Source of the DNA: Chitinophagaceae bacterium
GTDB lineage: Bacteria; Bacteroidota; Bacteroidia; Chitinophagales; Chitinophagaceae
Assembly: GCA_016706055.1 (NCBI GenBank)
Contig: JADJKL010000001.1
Span: 434,001-498,000 of the forward strand
DNA: 64,000 bases
Reading direction: 5' to 3'
Below, piece by piece: positions 9,932 through 19,247 of this stretch. The number at the start of each line of letters is the position of its first letter. Positions within the stretch are counted from its first letter, which is position 1. A program made the position numbers and the translations under genes. Below the pieces are notes generated by a model. That model made no database searches. It worked only from the letters and a program-made list of their open reading frames with translations, and was not told where the DNA came from.

Positions 9932-11437
9932 TTATTCTTTCCTATTTTTAATATCAAACTTCGGATCAAGAAACTCCCATTCCATAATATGTGAGCACTG
10001 ATGTTCTTTTTGCTGAATGGCATTGAACTGCTTTATCAGTGCAGGATTTTGATTAGCTACATCAGTTGTTTCGCTACGGTCAGTTTTTAAATTAAATAAC
10101 TGCCAGGCTGCATTAGGCTGTTTACGTACATTGGTTCTTACTGCTTTCCAGTCGCCCATACGAATAGCTACCTGTCCGCCTTTTTCGGGATATTCAAAAT
10201 AAAGAAATGCATGTTTTTTCTGCTTCACTTTATTGCCCAGCAATTCCGGCAAAAAAGAAATACCATCGGTATTGGTAAATTTTTGATTTGTCAACTCAGC
10301 CAGAGAGGCCATAACATCATATTGTGCCGAAATCAAATCAGATGTTTTGCCCGCTGCAATTTTTCCCGGCCATCTTGCAATAAATGGCACACGGATACCA
10401 CCTTCATATATATCCATTTTCAATCCTCGTAAACCATCTTCGCTGTTAAAAAAATTTACGTCAACACCGCCGGAGAAGGTAGCTCCATTATCGCTGGAGA
10501 ACATGATGATGGTGTTTTTGTCGAGTCCCAATTGTTTTATTTTTTCCATTACAATTCCCACCTGATCATCTAAATAAGTAATCATGGCTGCATAAGTGGA
10601 AAGCGGATATTTTGTAGAAGCATATCCTTTTTGGCCATAGTAAGGTTTTTCATCAAACTGCCCGATGTATTTTTGAACATATTCATCCGGCACCTGCAAC
10701 GACAGGTGAGGCAGTGTATAAGGCATATATAAAAAGAATGGCTTGTCTTTATTGCGTTCAATAAATCCAATTGCTTTAGCAGTTATTTTTTCAGGCGCAT
10801 AATCTGCTCCTTTAAAATAATTGAATTCCTTATCTGTAGCTGTAGCGGAATCAATTCTTTTATGGACCGTTATCACCGGGTTATTCAACGCTATGTTTTT
10901 ATCGTTCTCCCATAAATGCGTAGGATAATAATTATGTGCCTGTTTTTGGTCAAGGTATCCATAGTAATAGTCAAAGCCATGTTTTAACGGTGAACCGGAG
11001 TTTGTGTTCATTCCCAATCCCCATTTGCCTGTTAAGGCTGTTGTGTATCCGGCATTTTTCAACATCCGGGGTAATGTATACATCCCTTCCGGTAAAGGCA
11101 TCTGGCCTCCTTCAGTACTATCTTCAAAACCACCTAATTCATAGTTGCCACGGATATAAGAATGCCCGCCATGTTTGCCCGTCATGAGCATACAACGGGA
11201 AGGGGCACATACAGGAGCAGGTGCATAATGCTGTGTGAACTTCATCCCTTCCTTTGCCATCCTGTCCAGGTTGGGTGTTTTTATTTTTTGTTGTCCATAA
11301 CTACCCAGTTCGGCATAGCCCAGATCATCTGCATAGATGTAAATAATATTTGGAAGCCTTTCTTTCGTTTGCTGTGAAAATGCAGCAGCAGAAAAAAACA
11401 GCATTAATAAAAAATAATATTTTTTAAATGCTTTCAT
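9932..11437 (-). CDS. Sulfatase (arylsulfatase type, exported)
   Basis: 501 aa with signal peptide (~1-21). The type I sulfatase signature CAPSR (Cys77, to be converted to formylglycine) and the metal-binding pair D37-D38 in IYADDLGYAELG are present, as are TGKWGLGM and SSDNGATFSGG. It would remove sulfate esters from sugars, needing an anaerobic sulfatase-maturating enzyme or FGE encoded elsewhere. Located between the GH109-like gene and the 2-epimerase in the same operon, which points to sulfated host-type glycans such as mucin; the exact substrate cannot be read from sequence. Confidence 0.92.
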   Translation of the reverse strand: MKAFKKYYFLLMLFFSAAAFSQQTKERLPNIIYIYADDLGYAELGSYGQQKIKTPNLDRMAKEGMKFTQHYAPAPVCAPSRCMLMTGKHGGHSYIRGNYELGGFEDSTEGGQMPLPEGMYTLPRMLKNAGYTTALTGKWGLGMNTNSGSPLKHGFDYYYGYLDQKQAHNYYPTHLWENDKNIALNNPVITVHKRIDSATATDKEFNYFKGADYAPEKITAKAIGFIERNKDKPFFLYMPYTLPHLSLQVPDEYVQKYIGQFDEKPYYGQKGYASTKYPLSTYAAMITYLDDQVGIVMEKIKQLGLDKNTIIMFSSDNGATFSGGVDVNFFNSEDGLRGLKMDIYEGGIRVPFIARWPGKIAAGKTSDLISAQYDVMASLAELTNQKFTNTDGISFLPELLGNKVKQKKHAFLYFEYPEKGGQVAIRMGDWKAVRTNVRKQPNAAWQLFNLKTDRSETTDVANQNPALIKQFNAIQQKEHQCSHIMEWEFLDPKFDIKNRKE

Positions 11438-11454
11438 TTACTATTTTGAAATAT

Positions 11455-12636
11455 TTAATTAATATGTTCCTTCAATAGCTGCAAGCAATACCACTCTTGC
11501 CTGGGTAAATGAAATGGCCCTTTGTATAAATTGCCTTTAGCCGTTTGTGCTATGCTGCCATCACGGTGGAGGTAACCAAACCACTCCCCATTTTTCTTAT
11601 CATGAAAATGCTGGTAAGCATAATCGTGGATCTGCTTGTGCATTGTTGCATATTTTTCATTGCCAGTCATCAGATAAGCAAGCAGTGTAGCGATGATCAC
11701 TTCATTGTGGGGCCACCAGAATTTCATATCCTGCCAGTATTCCTGAACTGGTTTATTATATACATCCCGGAAGTATAAGATGCCGCCATGTTCTTTGTCC
11801 CATCCTTGTTCCCACATGTAATCCAACATACGGCAGCCTAAATCAATCAACTGTTTATCGTTGTTCCGATATTTTGCCTCATGCAAAATAAACCATGCCC
11901 CTTCCATAGCATGACCGGGATTTAAGGTTCGTCCGTCAATATGGTCAATGATGCCGCCATCCGGCGCCACCTGCTCCATCACGCATTTAATATCATCTTT
12001 TACAAAATCCCGTTCTATTTCAGCAATCCATTTGCTGATCCATTCATCGCAACGTGGGTCGCCGATTGTTTCCCTTAACTGCTGAGCAGTATTCATCATG
12101 ATCATAGGTACCCCAATTCCTTTTGAAGGCCGGGTATTGGTAAACTTGGGTTGTAGTAATCCCTGTTTAGTTGCATACTCAATACATCTTCCAAAAACTC
12201 TTCTTGCTTTATCAGCTGCAGCAGCATCGCCACTTGCTTTTGCATAAGCGGCTGCCGCAATTACGTAAAATGTTTCAGAGAAAAAATATCGTCGCTTTCT
12301 GATCGGCCTTCCCTCTCTTGTTACATGAAAAAACATCTGCCCGTCGGCATCAAAACAATGTTTGTTTAAAAAATCATAGCCAAGTTTTGCACCGTCCAGC
12401 CATTCCTGTTTTTTTTCTACGGTATTATATAAAGTAGCCAGCATCCAGGTGGCTCTTCCCTGTATCCAAACTGCTTTGTCGTCATCAATCAAAGAGCCAT
12501 CCTCATCTCTCATTAATAAAAACCCCCCATGCTCGTTATCGAATGAACGGGGAAACCAGAACGGAACCGTATCGTTCAACAATTGATTTGAATAAAAATC
12601 TTTTAATGCAATTAATTCTTTGTTAGAATATGCCAT
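11455..12636 (-). CDS. N-acylglucosamine 2-epimerase (AGE family)
   Basis: Cytoplasmic (alpha/alpha)6-barrel enzyme, 393 aa, close to the usual ~390. Converts ManNAc released by the lyase to GlcNAc, the route used by Bacteroidota instead of NanE/NanK (family knowledge). Recognisable stretches: WIQGRATWMLATLYN, CVMEQVAPDGGIIDH, GHAMEGAWF (catalytic His region) and FWWPHNEVIIATLLAY. It sits between sialidase (8 bp gap) and sulfatase, consistent with sialic-acid catabolism; cellobiose epimerases of the same fold are a less likely alternative. Confidence 0.9.
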   Translation of the reverse strand: MAYSNKELIALKDFYSNQLLNDTVPFWFPRSFDNEHGGFLLMRDEDGSLIDDDKAVWIQGRATWMLATLYNTVEKKQEWLDGAKLGYDFLNKHCFDADGQMFFHVTREGRPIRKRRYFFSETFYVIAAAAYAKASGDAAAADKARRVFGRCIEYATKQGLLQPKFTNTRPSKGIGVPMIMMNTAQQLRETIGDPRCDEWISKWIAEIERDFVKDDIKCVMEQVAPDGGIIDHIDGRTLNPGHAMEGAWFILHEAKYRNNDKQLIDLGCRMLDYMWEQGWDKEHGGILYFRDVYNKPVQEYWQDMKFWWPHNEVIIATLLAYLMTGNEKYATMHKQIHDYAYQHFHDKKNGEWFGYLHRDGSIAQTAKGNLYKGPFHLPRQEWYCLQLLKEHIN

Positions 12637-12644
12637 TAGCAGTT

Positions 12645-14213
12645 TTATTTTATAATGTCATTCACCTTCACGTTTACAAAATATAAATCTTTAATGCCCT
12701 CATATAAAATGCCAATCGTATTATCATCCACTTTTGTCAATGAAGAATAACCGTAGCATTGACGTTCATCAATCAGCAACTGGTTAGCAGGCAACCATGT
12801 ATTTCCAAAATCCAAACTTGCTTTGATGGTAATATTGTAACGGCCTGATGAAGTGTTAGGATTACTGAAGAATAGCACCTCTTTCATCACACCCTTAACT
12901 TTCACTTTTGCTTTTATCAAACTTCCCATGCAAACAGGATCGGCCAGGGTATTGTATGATGTTGAATGTTCAGTCCAGCTTGTTCCTAAATTATTTGTAG
13001 TGGCAACACTTCTAAAAGATCCTCTATTATCCCTCATGTTCAGCATCAATGTACCAGCTGAAGTTTCTACCACCTGGCTTTCTGTAGTATTAGATTTTGG
13101 ACCTGCTATTTTTCCTTTCCAGCTGCTGCCATGATCATCACTATAAATGATGGTGGAAAAAGGCATTCTATTCTCATCCCAATATTGCGCAGCAAAAACT
13201 AATTTTCCATCCTGCATTGCAATGCCACTACCGGGACCATTAAAAAATAATCGCCAGGCGGGATTTTTTACCTGTGGAGTGATTGTATAAGGATCCGACC
13301 AGTTTACACCATCATCGGCACTGCTCACTAAAACAAACTGCCCGGTAGTATCGGGTGACAAACCAGGAAGGGAACCGGCAATGGAACGATTGCCTTTACT
13401 CCACAATGCAGCCACCCATATTTTTTTTGTAACGGGATCAAATAAAATAGCAGGATCACCTATTCCATTATTTTCATGTGGTGCTCCCATATCCATGATT
13501 ACTTTCATCGGCTCCCAGGTAGCGCCACCATCGGTGCTGCGGCTAAGACCTACATCAATATTCTCAGGAAGGTCTTTTGCATTGTTGTAACGGATATCAT
13601 AAACAGAAAGTAATGTACCCCTGTCTGTAGTGGCAATACCCGGAATGCGATAAGTATTCACCCCCTCATCACCGGCTTTTCTTATAGCTACGCCGGTTCG
13701 TTTTGTATAATTGGAACTATCCTGTTTTACAAATAATTCCTTACCTGCTTCGTCAATTAATTTTATACAATGCAATTCAATATTATTATTTAATGTAGCA
13801 GTTGGTTTTAAAACAATACTCAACCAAATAAATACAATGCCTGATCGTTGATTGATGGTAACTGGTATGTCAAATGATGTGGCAGAAGGATTTACGGAAC
13901 CAATTAAATTGGTTGTTGAAAATGGTTCGGCGCCGGTAAGGTATGCATCCACTTTTTCAATTTCATTAACGGCTCCTGCATTTAATGTACACTGCAACTT
14001 ACGATAATGTTGTTCTGCATTACCCGCAGGTATGGAAACCACAACCCTTACAACAGGGTTACTAACCATCCCTCTTAATACCGGTACATTAGGTGAATAG
14101 GATGATGCCTGAATTTCTCCAGGAGGGGGTGTAGATGATTTTTTTGAACATTCAAAACTACTTAGTCCGAAAAAAAGAACCGTTATCCATAAAGCGAAAA
14201 TATTTTTATTCAT
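12645..14213 (-). CDS. Exo-alpha-sialidase (GH33, BNR repeats)
   Basis: Releases terminal sialic acid. About 522 aa from ATG at 14213; a longer in-frame start at 14267 would overlap the transporter gene by 40 bp, so I reject it. N-terminal hydrophobic segment followed by FECSKKSS suggests a lipoprotein, though the lipobox is weak. Residues ~40-180 form an extra beta domain seen in Bacteroidota sialidases; the propeller follows with the RIPGI arginine motif (YRIPGIATTDRG) and four Asp-boxes: SRSTDGGATW, SSADDGVNW, YSDDHGSSW and SLDFGNTW. Flanked by transporter and epimerase of the same pathway. Confidence 0.93.
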   Translation of the reverse strand: MNKNIFALWITVLFFGLSSFECSKKSSTPPPGEIQASSYSPNVPVLRGMVSNPVVRVVVSIPAGNAEQHYRKLQCTLNAGAVNEIEKVDAYLTGAEPFSTTNLIGSVNPSATSFDIPVTINQRSGIVFIWLSIVLKPTATLNNNIELHCIKLIDEAGKELFVKQDSSNYTKRTGVAIRKAGDEGVNTYRIPGIATTDRGTLLSVYDIRYNNAKDLPENIDVGLSRSTDGGATWEPMKVIMDMGAPHENNGIGDPAILFDPVTKKIWVAALWSKGNRSIAGSLPGLSPDTTGQFVLVSSADDGVNWSDPYTITPQVKNPAWRLFFNGPGSGIAMQDGKLVFAAQYWDENRMPFSTIIYSDDHGSSWKGKIAGPKSNTTESQVVETSAGTLMLNMRDNRGSFRSVATTNNLGTSWTEHSTSYNTLADPVCMGSLIKAKVKVKGVMKEVLFFSNPNTSSGRYNITIKASLDFGNTWLPANQLLIDERQCYGYSSLTKVDDNTIGILYEGIKDLYFVNVKVNDIIK

Positions 14214-14226
14214 ATAATTATTTTTA

Positions 14227-15465
14227 TCAATCAACAAAATCATTATGCTTTGGCCGCAAAAATGCAAGCTGTATAATCAAAGCCAGTGCAACAATGCCGG
14301 AGAGCATTGCAAAATCTTTTCCCAGGTTTCCTGCATCAGTTGATTTACCGAGCAAATCTGTAATAAAAGCACCTGCAAAAACACCAACCATATTCATTAG
14401 CCCATAAGCAGTAGCCCTGTGTTTTGATGAAACAAACTGGCAGAGGATGGGCATATTATTGGCATCGAACATACCAAAGCCAAAACCAAAACAAAATGCA
14501 GAACCGATTACTGCAAACATGGAATGGCCGAAACCAATAAACAGTAATGCCGGTATGGTGAGTGCCAGTCCGATGGCACTGGTATAAATTCTTCCCCGAA
14601 GATTTATTTGTACCCATTTGTCAGATAGTATTCCACCAAAAATAACACCAAGGAATGAAGACGCAGCAATAGTAATAGTGGACATAGGACCAGCCCGGCT
14701 CATATCTATCCCCAGATTTTCTGCAAATAAAGTAGGCAGCCAGTTTTTTACACCCCAACCCGGTAAACTTGGAATAGCAAAATAGAAAAGGATGATCCAG
14801 AAAGAAATATTGGTGAATAATAAACCCAGCCCTTTGAGGAGCGGCACTTTTCCTTTTATTGAAATTTTATTAGCTGTGTCAGCTACTTCAGTATTTTTCT
14901 TTTCTCTCAAAAACAAAATCAGTACAACAGAGTAAATAATGCCGATAATACCAAAAGAATGGAATGCCTGCTGCCATGAAAATTTATCGGCGATAGTAGC
15001 ACCAAATCCACCAAGGGCCTGACCCATATATAAGCCCGTCATATGAATGCCAATTGCCAAAGACCTTGTTTTAGACGAATGATAATCGGCAATGAGTGAT
15101 AAACCAGCGGGGATGTACAAAGCTTCACTTACACCCATGATAGCTCTTAACCAATATAACTGATCGAAAGTTTTTGCATATCCCATTGCAAACGTAACGG
15201 CACTCCATACAAATAAACTTCCTACGATCAACCATTTCCTATTTACCCTGTCAGCAATCATTCCGGCCAATGGGCTCATGAAACCATATATCCATAAAAA
15301 AATGGCCATTAAATATCCGAAGTTGGCAGCAGTTTGCAATTCATGAATATCAATCTGCATCGAAGGCTTCATGGTACTCAGCATCTGCCTGTCCATGTAA
15401 TTCAATAAAGCCACTACCCAAAGCAGCGCCACTACCATCCAGGGATATTTTTTGCTGTTGATCAT
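14227..15465 (-). CDS. MFS transporter, probable sialic acid importer (NanT-like)
   Basis: 412 aa with twelve hydrophobic segments. The MFS signature between TM2 and TM3 is visible as GMIADRVNRKWLIVG, with LNYMDRQMLS in the first loop as in the ACS/hexuronate subgroup. Family membership is clear; sialic acid as substrate is inferred from position between NanM-like and sialidase genes. Ends 13 bp before the chosen sialidase ATG. Confidence 0.88.
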   Translation of the reverse strand: MINSKKYPWMVVALLWVVALLNYMDRQMLSTMKPSMQIDIHELQTAANFGYLMAIFLWIYGFMSPLAGMIADRVNRKWLIVGSLFVWSAVTFAMGYAKTFDQLYWLRAIMGVSEALYIPAGLSLIADYHSSKTRSLAIGIHMTGLYMGQALGGFGATIADKFSWQQAFHSFGIIGIIYSVVLILFLREKKNTEVADTANKISIKGKVPLLKGLGLLFTNISFWIILFYFAIPSLPGWGVKNWLPTLFAENLGIDMSRAGPMSTITIAASSFLGVIFGGILSDKWVQINLRGRIYTSAIGLALTIPALLFIGFGHSMFAVIGSAFCFGFGFGMFDANNMPILCQFVSSKHRATAYGLMNMVGVFAGAFITDLLGKSTDAGNLGKDFAMLSGIVALALIIQLAFLRPKHNDFVD

Positions 15466-15500
15466 TTGGCCTTGGTTAATATTTTAACAGATAATATTTT

Positions 15501-15516
15501 AGGTGACCGGACACCT
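15501..15516 (-). terminator. Intercistronic hairpin after the nanM-like gene
   Basis: A 5-bp stem (AGGTG/CACCT) with a 6-nt loop lies just after the nanM stop on the minus strand, followed by AAAATATT rather than a clean T run. It may be a weak attenuator or an RNA-processing/stability element between nanM and the transporter. Confidence 0.3.
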
Positions 15517-15520
15517 GCTT

Positions 15521-16627
15521 TTATTTCTCCCGAAGGGATAATAAAATCTTTTTCCATTTTACAGCCGTTGTTGTTACCGGTGTAGCAAACGGAATTGTTC
15601 CAATCGGCTGCCAGGTATTTGTATTTGAATTATAAAGCAATACTTCATTGCTAAACCCCGGATGCGTTAATTGTAATTTATTTTTTTGCAGAATGAGCTC
15701 CTGCTTTTTTGATTCATCTTTTTCTTTATTGATAGCTGCTATCAACAATTCAGTTTGATGAAAAACAGCACCCTTATCACCACCAAATATGACGATACAA
15801 TTCTTTTTATACAAAGCCCCTGTACCGGCTGATAAGGCATAAGGAAGCGATGCTTTTACTTCCCAACTGTTTTTGGTAATATCATATTTATAGACATCAG
15901 CAAAGAAGTCACTGATACCATTTGTATTCTTTTTCCTTCCTCCGGATAAATAAATTGCGTCACTTTTTTTACCTGACGGACTTATTAGTATAGTATGTGA
16001 AACCGTATGCGGGACTGAGGCAAGTTGTTGCCAACCTTTATCTACATTATCTAAATCCATACAAATGAATTGCGCAACCGCAGCCGAAGGCGTTTCTCCA
16101 CCTGCAAGATAAATGGTTTGCTCAATCACAGTAGCTGATGCATTTGTTACAGGAAAGGGAAGCGAAGGAAGATTTTTGAAATTTATTACCTGTTCTTTAT
16201 CATCCCACTGCATCAACCAGGCCTTATCACTGATTCCATTTTCATTTTCACCGCCTGCAAAAAAAAGGCCGTTGGGTGTAGTGCAACTTGCAGCGTATGC
16301 AAGAGGAGTTGGTAGCGTAAATCTTTTTTCTGTTAAAACCAGTTTGCCTTTTATACGATTGTAAATATATCCTTCATCATAATACTTTTTCTTTCCTCCT
16401 TCCCAGGGCATAGCATCGGGAAAATTGGCACCACCTGCTACAATTAATACATTCTTGCTGATACCTGTCACAGGACCTGCAAATCCTTTCGAATGTTGCA
16501 TTCCACTATCGGCTGGCAGCTCAGTAGCCACTTTCCATTGCATCACAATGTTTTGCTTTTTTTGTGCCAGCACTGAATCAGTAATTAACATAGATAGCAT
16601 AATTAGCGATGTAGAAAATAAGTTCAT
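15521..16627 (-). CDS. nanM: N-acetylneuraminate epimerase-like kelch protein (cyclically permuted mutarotase)
   Basis: 368 aa with signal peptide (~1-21, ending SVLAQ). Repeated kelch blades are visible: VAGGANFPDAMPWEGG, FFAGGENENG, IYLAGGETPS, IYLSGGRKKNTNG and VIFGGDKGAVF. Matches the NanM/YjhT group that interconverts alpha- and beta-N-acetylneuraminate in the periplasm. The start is two bases from the end of the lyase gene (16629), typical of a nan operon. Activity inferred from family and context. Confidence 0.87.
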   Translation of the reverse strand: MNLFSTSLIMLSMLITDSVLAQKKQNIVMQWKVATELPADSGMQHSKGFAGPVTGISKNVLIVAGGANFPDAMPWEGGKKKYYDEGYIYNRIKGKLVLTEKRFTLPTPLAYAASCTTPNGLFFAGGENENGISDKAWLMQWDDKEQVINFKNLPSLPFPVTNASATVIEQTIYLAGGETPSAAVAQFICMDLDNVDKGWQQLASVPHTVSHTILISPSGKKSDAIYLSGGRKKNTNGISDFFADVYKYDITKNSWEVKASLPYALSAGTGALYKKNCIVIFGGDKGAVFHQTELLIAAINKEKDESKKQELILQKNKLQLTHPGFSNEVLLYNSNTNTWQPIGTIPFATPVTTTAVKWKKILLSLREK

Positions 16628-16628
16628 A

Positions 16629-17573
16629 CTATTTTACATTTGCTGCAGCGGATATTTTTGAACAATAATTTTGAAAGCCAAGTTGCTCTACTTCTTTTTT
16701 AAATAACTCAAAATTTTCATTACTCATATTTTTTACTGGCAGGCGGAATTCACCACAATCCAATCCAAGTAATTTCATATAAGCTTTGCCAGTTGCTATG
16801 CCACCATATTTTCCCAGCAACCTTATCATATCAATAGATTCCTGTTGCAATACTTGTGCTTTTTCCATTTCACCATTGTTAAAAGCATCAATAAGGTTGT
16901 AATACAGCGGGGCTGCGTAGTTAAAGGTACTGCCTACAGCACCTTTTGCACCAACTGCAAGCGCAGGCAACATGTTTTCATCTCTTCCCCAGAGCATATC
17001 GTATTTTCCATTTTGAAAATTGATACAGGAAAGAAAATCCATAAAATCTTCGTGAGTGTATTTAATGCCTGCAAAATTTGGAATTTTTCCATCCACTGCT
17101 TTTAATAAATCATACATAGGAATACCTACGCCGGTTAAAACAGGGATATGATAATAGTAGAAAGGCATATCGGGTACGGCTGCTGCAATTTCTGCACAGC
17201 ATTGTGCCAGCGTTTCTGCATTTGCAGGTTTAAAATAAAATGGTGCCGTAAATGAAACAGCATCAAGGCCAACTTCCCTTGCATGTAATGCCAGATCTTT
17301 ACAATCGGCAATACAAGTTCCGCCCAATAAAGGCATCACGGTAAAACTGCTATCATCTTTAGTGCAAGCAGCCCATGCCACGGCAACAGCTTTTTTTTCT
17401 GTTACACTCATTGAAACGCCTTCACCGGTAGAGCCACATATAAAGGCGCCGTTCACACTGTTTTCTTTAAGCAAATTGTAGTACGACGGAATGATGGAAA
17501 GGTTTAATGAACCATCTTTATGCATGGGAGTGAAGGGAGCTGCTATTAAACCTTGTAATTTTTGTGAGGCCAT
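16629..17573 (-). CDS. nanA: N-acetylneuraminate lyase (DHDPS/NAL family)
   Basis: Aldolase cleaving N-acetylneuraminate to ManNAc and pyruvate, cytoplasmic. 314 aa, close to the family length. Motifs: GSTGEG at residues 47-52 (carboxylate binding), catalytic Tyr141 in YYYHIP and Schiff-base Lys171 in FAGIKYTHED. The YYYHIP / GIKYT combination separates NAL from dihydrodipicolinate synthase. First enzyme gene after the terminator-like hairpin downstream of susD; its product feeds the 2-epimerase at 11455-12636. Confidence 0.92.
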   Translation of the reverse strand: MASQKLQGLIAAPFTPMHKDGSLNLSIIPSYYNLLKENSVNGAFICGSTGEGVSMSVTEKKAVAVAWAACTKDDSSFTVMPLLGGTCIADCKDLALHAREVGLDAVSFTAPFYFKPANAETLAQCCAEIAAAVPDMPFYYYHIPVLTGVGIPMYDLLKAVDGKIPNFAGIKYTHEDFMDFLSCINFQNGKYDMLWGRDENMLPALAVGAKGAVGSTFNYAAPLYYNLIDAFNNGEMEKAQVLQQESIDMIRLLGKYGGIATGKAYMKLLGLDCGEFRLPVKNMSNENFELFKKEVEQLGFQNYCSKISAAANVK

Positions 17574-17615
17574 ATAACTTAATTATAAAGTAAACTAATA
17601 TTAAAATAGAATAAT

Positions 17616-17643
17616 AAAAAACCGGGAGCAAGAATACCCCCGG
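17616..17643 (-). terminator. Rho-independent terminator/attenuator downstream of susD
   Basis: On the minus strand a CCGGG...CCCGG stem (17639-17643 with 17622-17626) is followed directly by six T. It stands between the susD stop (17694) and the nanA start (17573), so transcription of catabolic genes would be lower than, or uncoupled from, susCD. Confidence 0.6.
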
Positions 17644-17693
17644 CGATTGCTTGCTAACTGCTTATGCTTATGAGATAGCTATATTATAACATA

Positions 17694-19229
17694 TTAAAAT
17701 GCTGGATAACCAGGTGTTTGCACCAGACCCCGGTTATTGGTCAATGAGTTTCTGTCTATTGGCCAAAGCACTTTATACGCTTCTGCCGGCAATACTGAAG
17801 TGTACTGAAATACATAGCTATCCCCAAACCTCCTCAGATCATGCCATCTTTTTCCTTCGAAAACAAATTCATATAATCTTTCTTGAAGCAATGCTTGTTT
17901 AGCATCTACATCAATAGCCTGGTTTGGAAATGCATGTAGTGCAGCAACATAATTTGCGCCATAACCTCTTGCTCTCACCAGATTTATTTCAGTTGCCGGG
18001 CTTTGGCTTAATAAAACTTTTGCTTCTGCCTTTAATAATAATAGATCGGCATAACGGTAGATTGGGAAATCATTGGTAAATATTCTGGATCCCAGGTTTT
18101 GTTCCCCTTCATATTTTTTTACAAAAGCACCTACGATTGTATATATCCCTGGTGCGGGACTGTTATAGGCCGGTTGAATTGAAAACCATTTCCTGCTATC
18201 CAAATCGTTAAACTTTCTGAAAGTGGAAACAGGAATAGGCGCCCTTAATAAACCACTCCAATTATCCTGAGCCACATTAAATTTTCTGTTACCTACTGAA
18301 TCATAATAATTGGCTAATAAGGCTGTTTGCGGATAAAAAGTACCTGCAAATGGCAATGAACTTTCATTTAAGCCGTAACGTATTGCTAAAATTATTTCAC
18401 TGTTTCCTTTATTGGTAGATGCAAATACGTTTGCAAAACTTGCTTGTAGGGATAATGATGGCACATTTGTTTGAATATCTGTCAACGCATTCAAGGCAGT
18501 AGTAGCATCTGCATTACCACCACCACGGTGTGCAGTCCATAAAAACACTTCGGCCTTCAACATTTGTGTTGCCGCCTTTGACCAATACGATTTTGTATTT
18601 TTAAAACTATAATCAGTTCCGTAATTGGTAAGAGAGCTTTCAACATCCGATTTTATTAATGCCAATACATCGGCAGCCGGTGAGGCGGGTTTAGAAAGAT
18701 TAGAAACATCAATGGTAGTAACAGCATCAGTTTGAATGACAACATCGCCCCAGGCTCTTGTCAACTGGAAATAATAATAAGCTCTCATGCCATAAGCTAT
18801 TCCCAGATAATAATTTTTGTTGGCCTGTGTTACTACAGTTGAAGTGTTTAATTTTTCTATTAATAAGTTTAATTGAACAATATTGCTATAGAAGCCGCCA
18901 AAATTACTCACACCCGGCGCATCCAATGTAAGTGTTTGTTGCCAGAAGCGTTCCAGACCTTGTGTTGCTTCGCCCGAAAATGTGCCTGCGTTTCCAGGTT
19001 CTGTACCAAAAATATCTGAACGCAATTCTCCCAATGCCTGGAAGGAGGAAGTATGACTTCTGAAGCGGGAATGGACTCCCGACACAAATGCATCAAATTG
19101 ATCCGCAGATTTCCAGAAATTTGCATCGGTAATACTGCTTACAGGTGCTAAGTCTAACTTTTTATTACAGGAACCTGCAAAGATTATTATTCCAGCACTT
19201 AACAAAATATAGTTGAATATCTTTTTCAT
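17694..19229 (-). CDS. RagB/SusD family nutrient-binding outer-membrane lipoprotein
   Basis: 511 aa; lipoprotein signal with FAGSC as lipobox (Cys21), so anchored on the outer membrane. TPR-rich SusD fold: ANFWKSADQFDAFVSG near the N-terminus, YGMRAYYYFQLTRAWGDV in the middle, and the C-terminal FPIYRYADLLLLKAEAK ... LLQERLYEFVFEGKRWHDLRRFG. Binds glycans for import by the adjacent SusC channel (gap 18 bp). Ligand likely sialylated oligosaccharide or sialic acid from operon context. Confidence 0.95.
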   Translation of the reverse strand: MKKIFNYILLSAGIIIFAGSCNKKLDLAPVSSITDANFWKSADQFDAFVSGVHSRFRSHTSSFQALGELRSDIFGTEPGNAGTFSGEATQGLERFWQQTLTLDAPGVSNFGGFYSNIVQLNLLIEKLNTSTVVTQANKNYYLGIAYGMRAYYYFQLTRAWGDVVIQTDAVTTIDVSNLSKPASPAADVLALIKSDVESSLTNYGTDYSFKNTKSYWSKAATQMLKAEVFLWTAHRGGGNADATTALNALTDIQTNVPSLSLQASFANVFASTNKGNSEIILAIRYGLNESSLPFAGTFYPQTALLANYYDSVGNRKFNVAQDNWSGLLRAPIPVSTFRKFNDLDSRKWFSIQPAYNSPAPGIYTIVGAFVKKYEGEQNLGSRIFTNDFPIYRYADLLLLKAEAKVLLSQSPATEINLVRARGYGANYVAALHAFPNQAIDVDAKQALLQERLYEFVFEGKRWHDLRRFGDSYVFQYTSVLPAEAYKVLWPIDRNSLTNNRGLVQTPGYPAF

Positions 19230-19247
19230 AATTATCTTTTTATAAAA

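Noticed and set aside
9553..9951. 132-aa plus-strand ORF
   Set aside because: Antisense to the GH109-like gene, whose Rossmann motifs are clear after frame repair.
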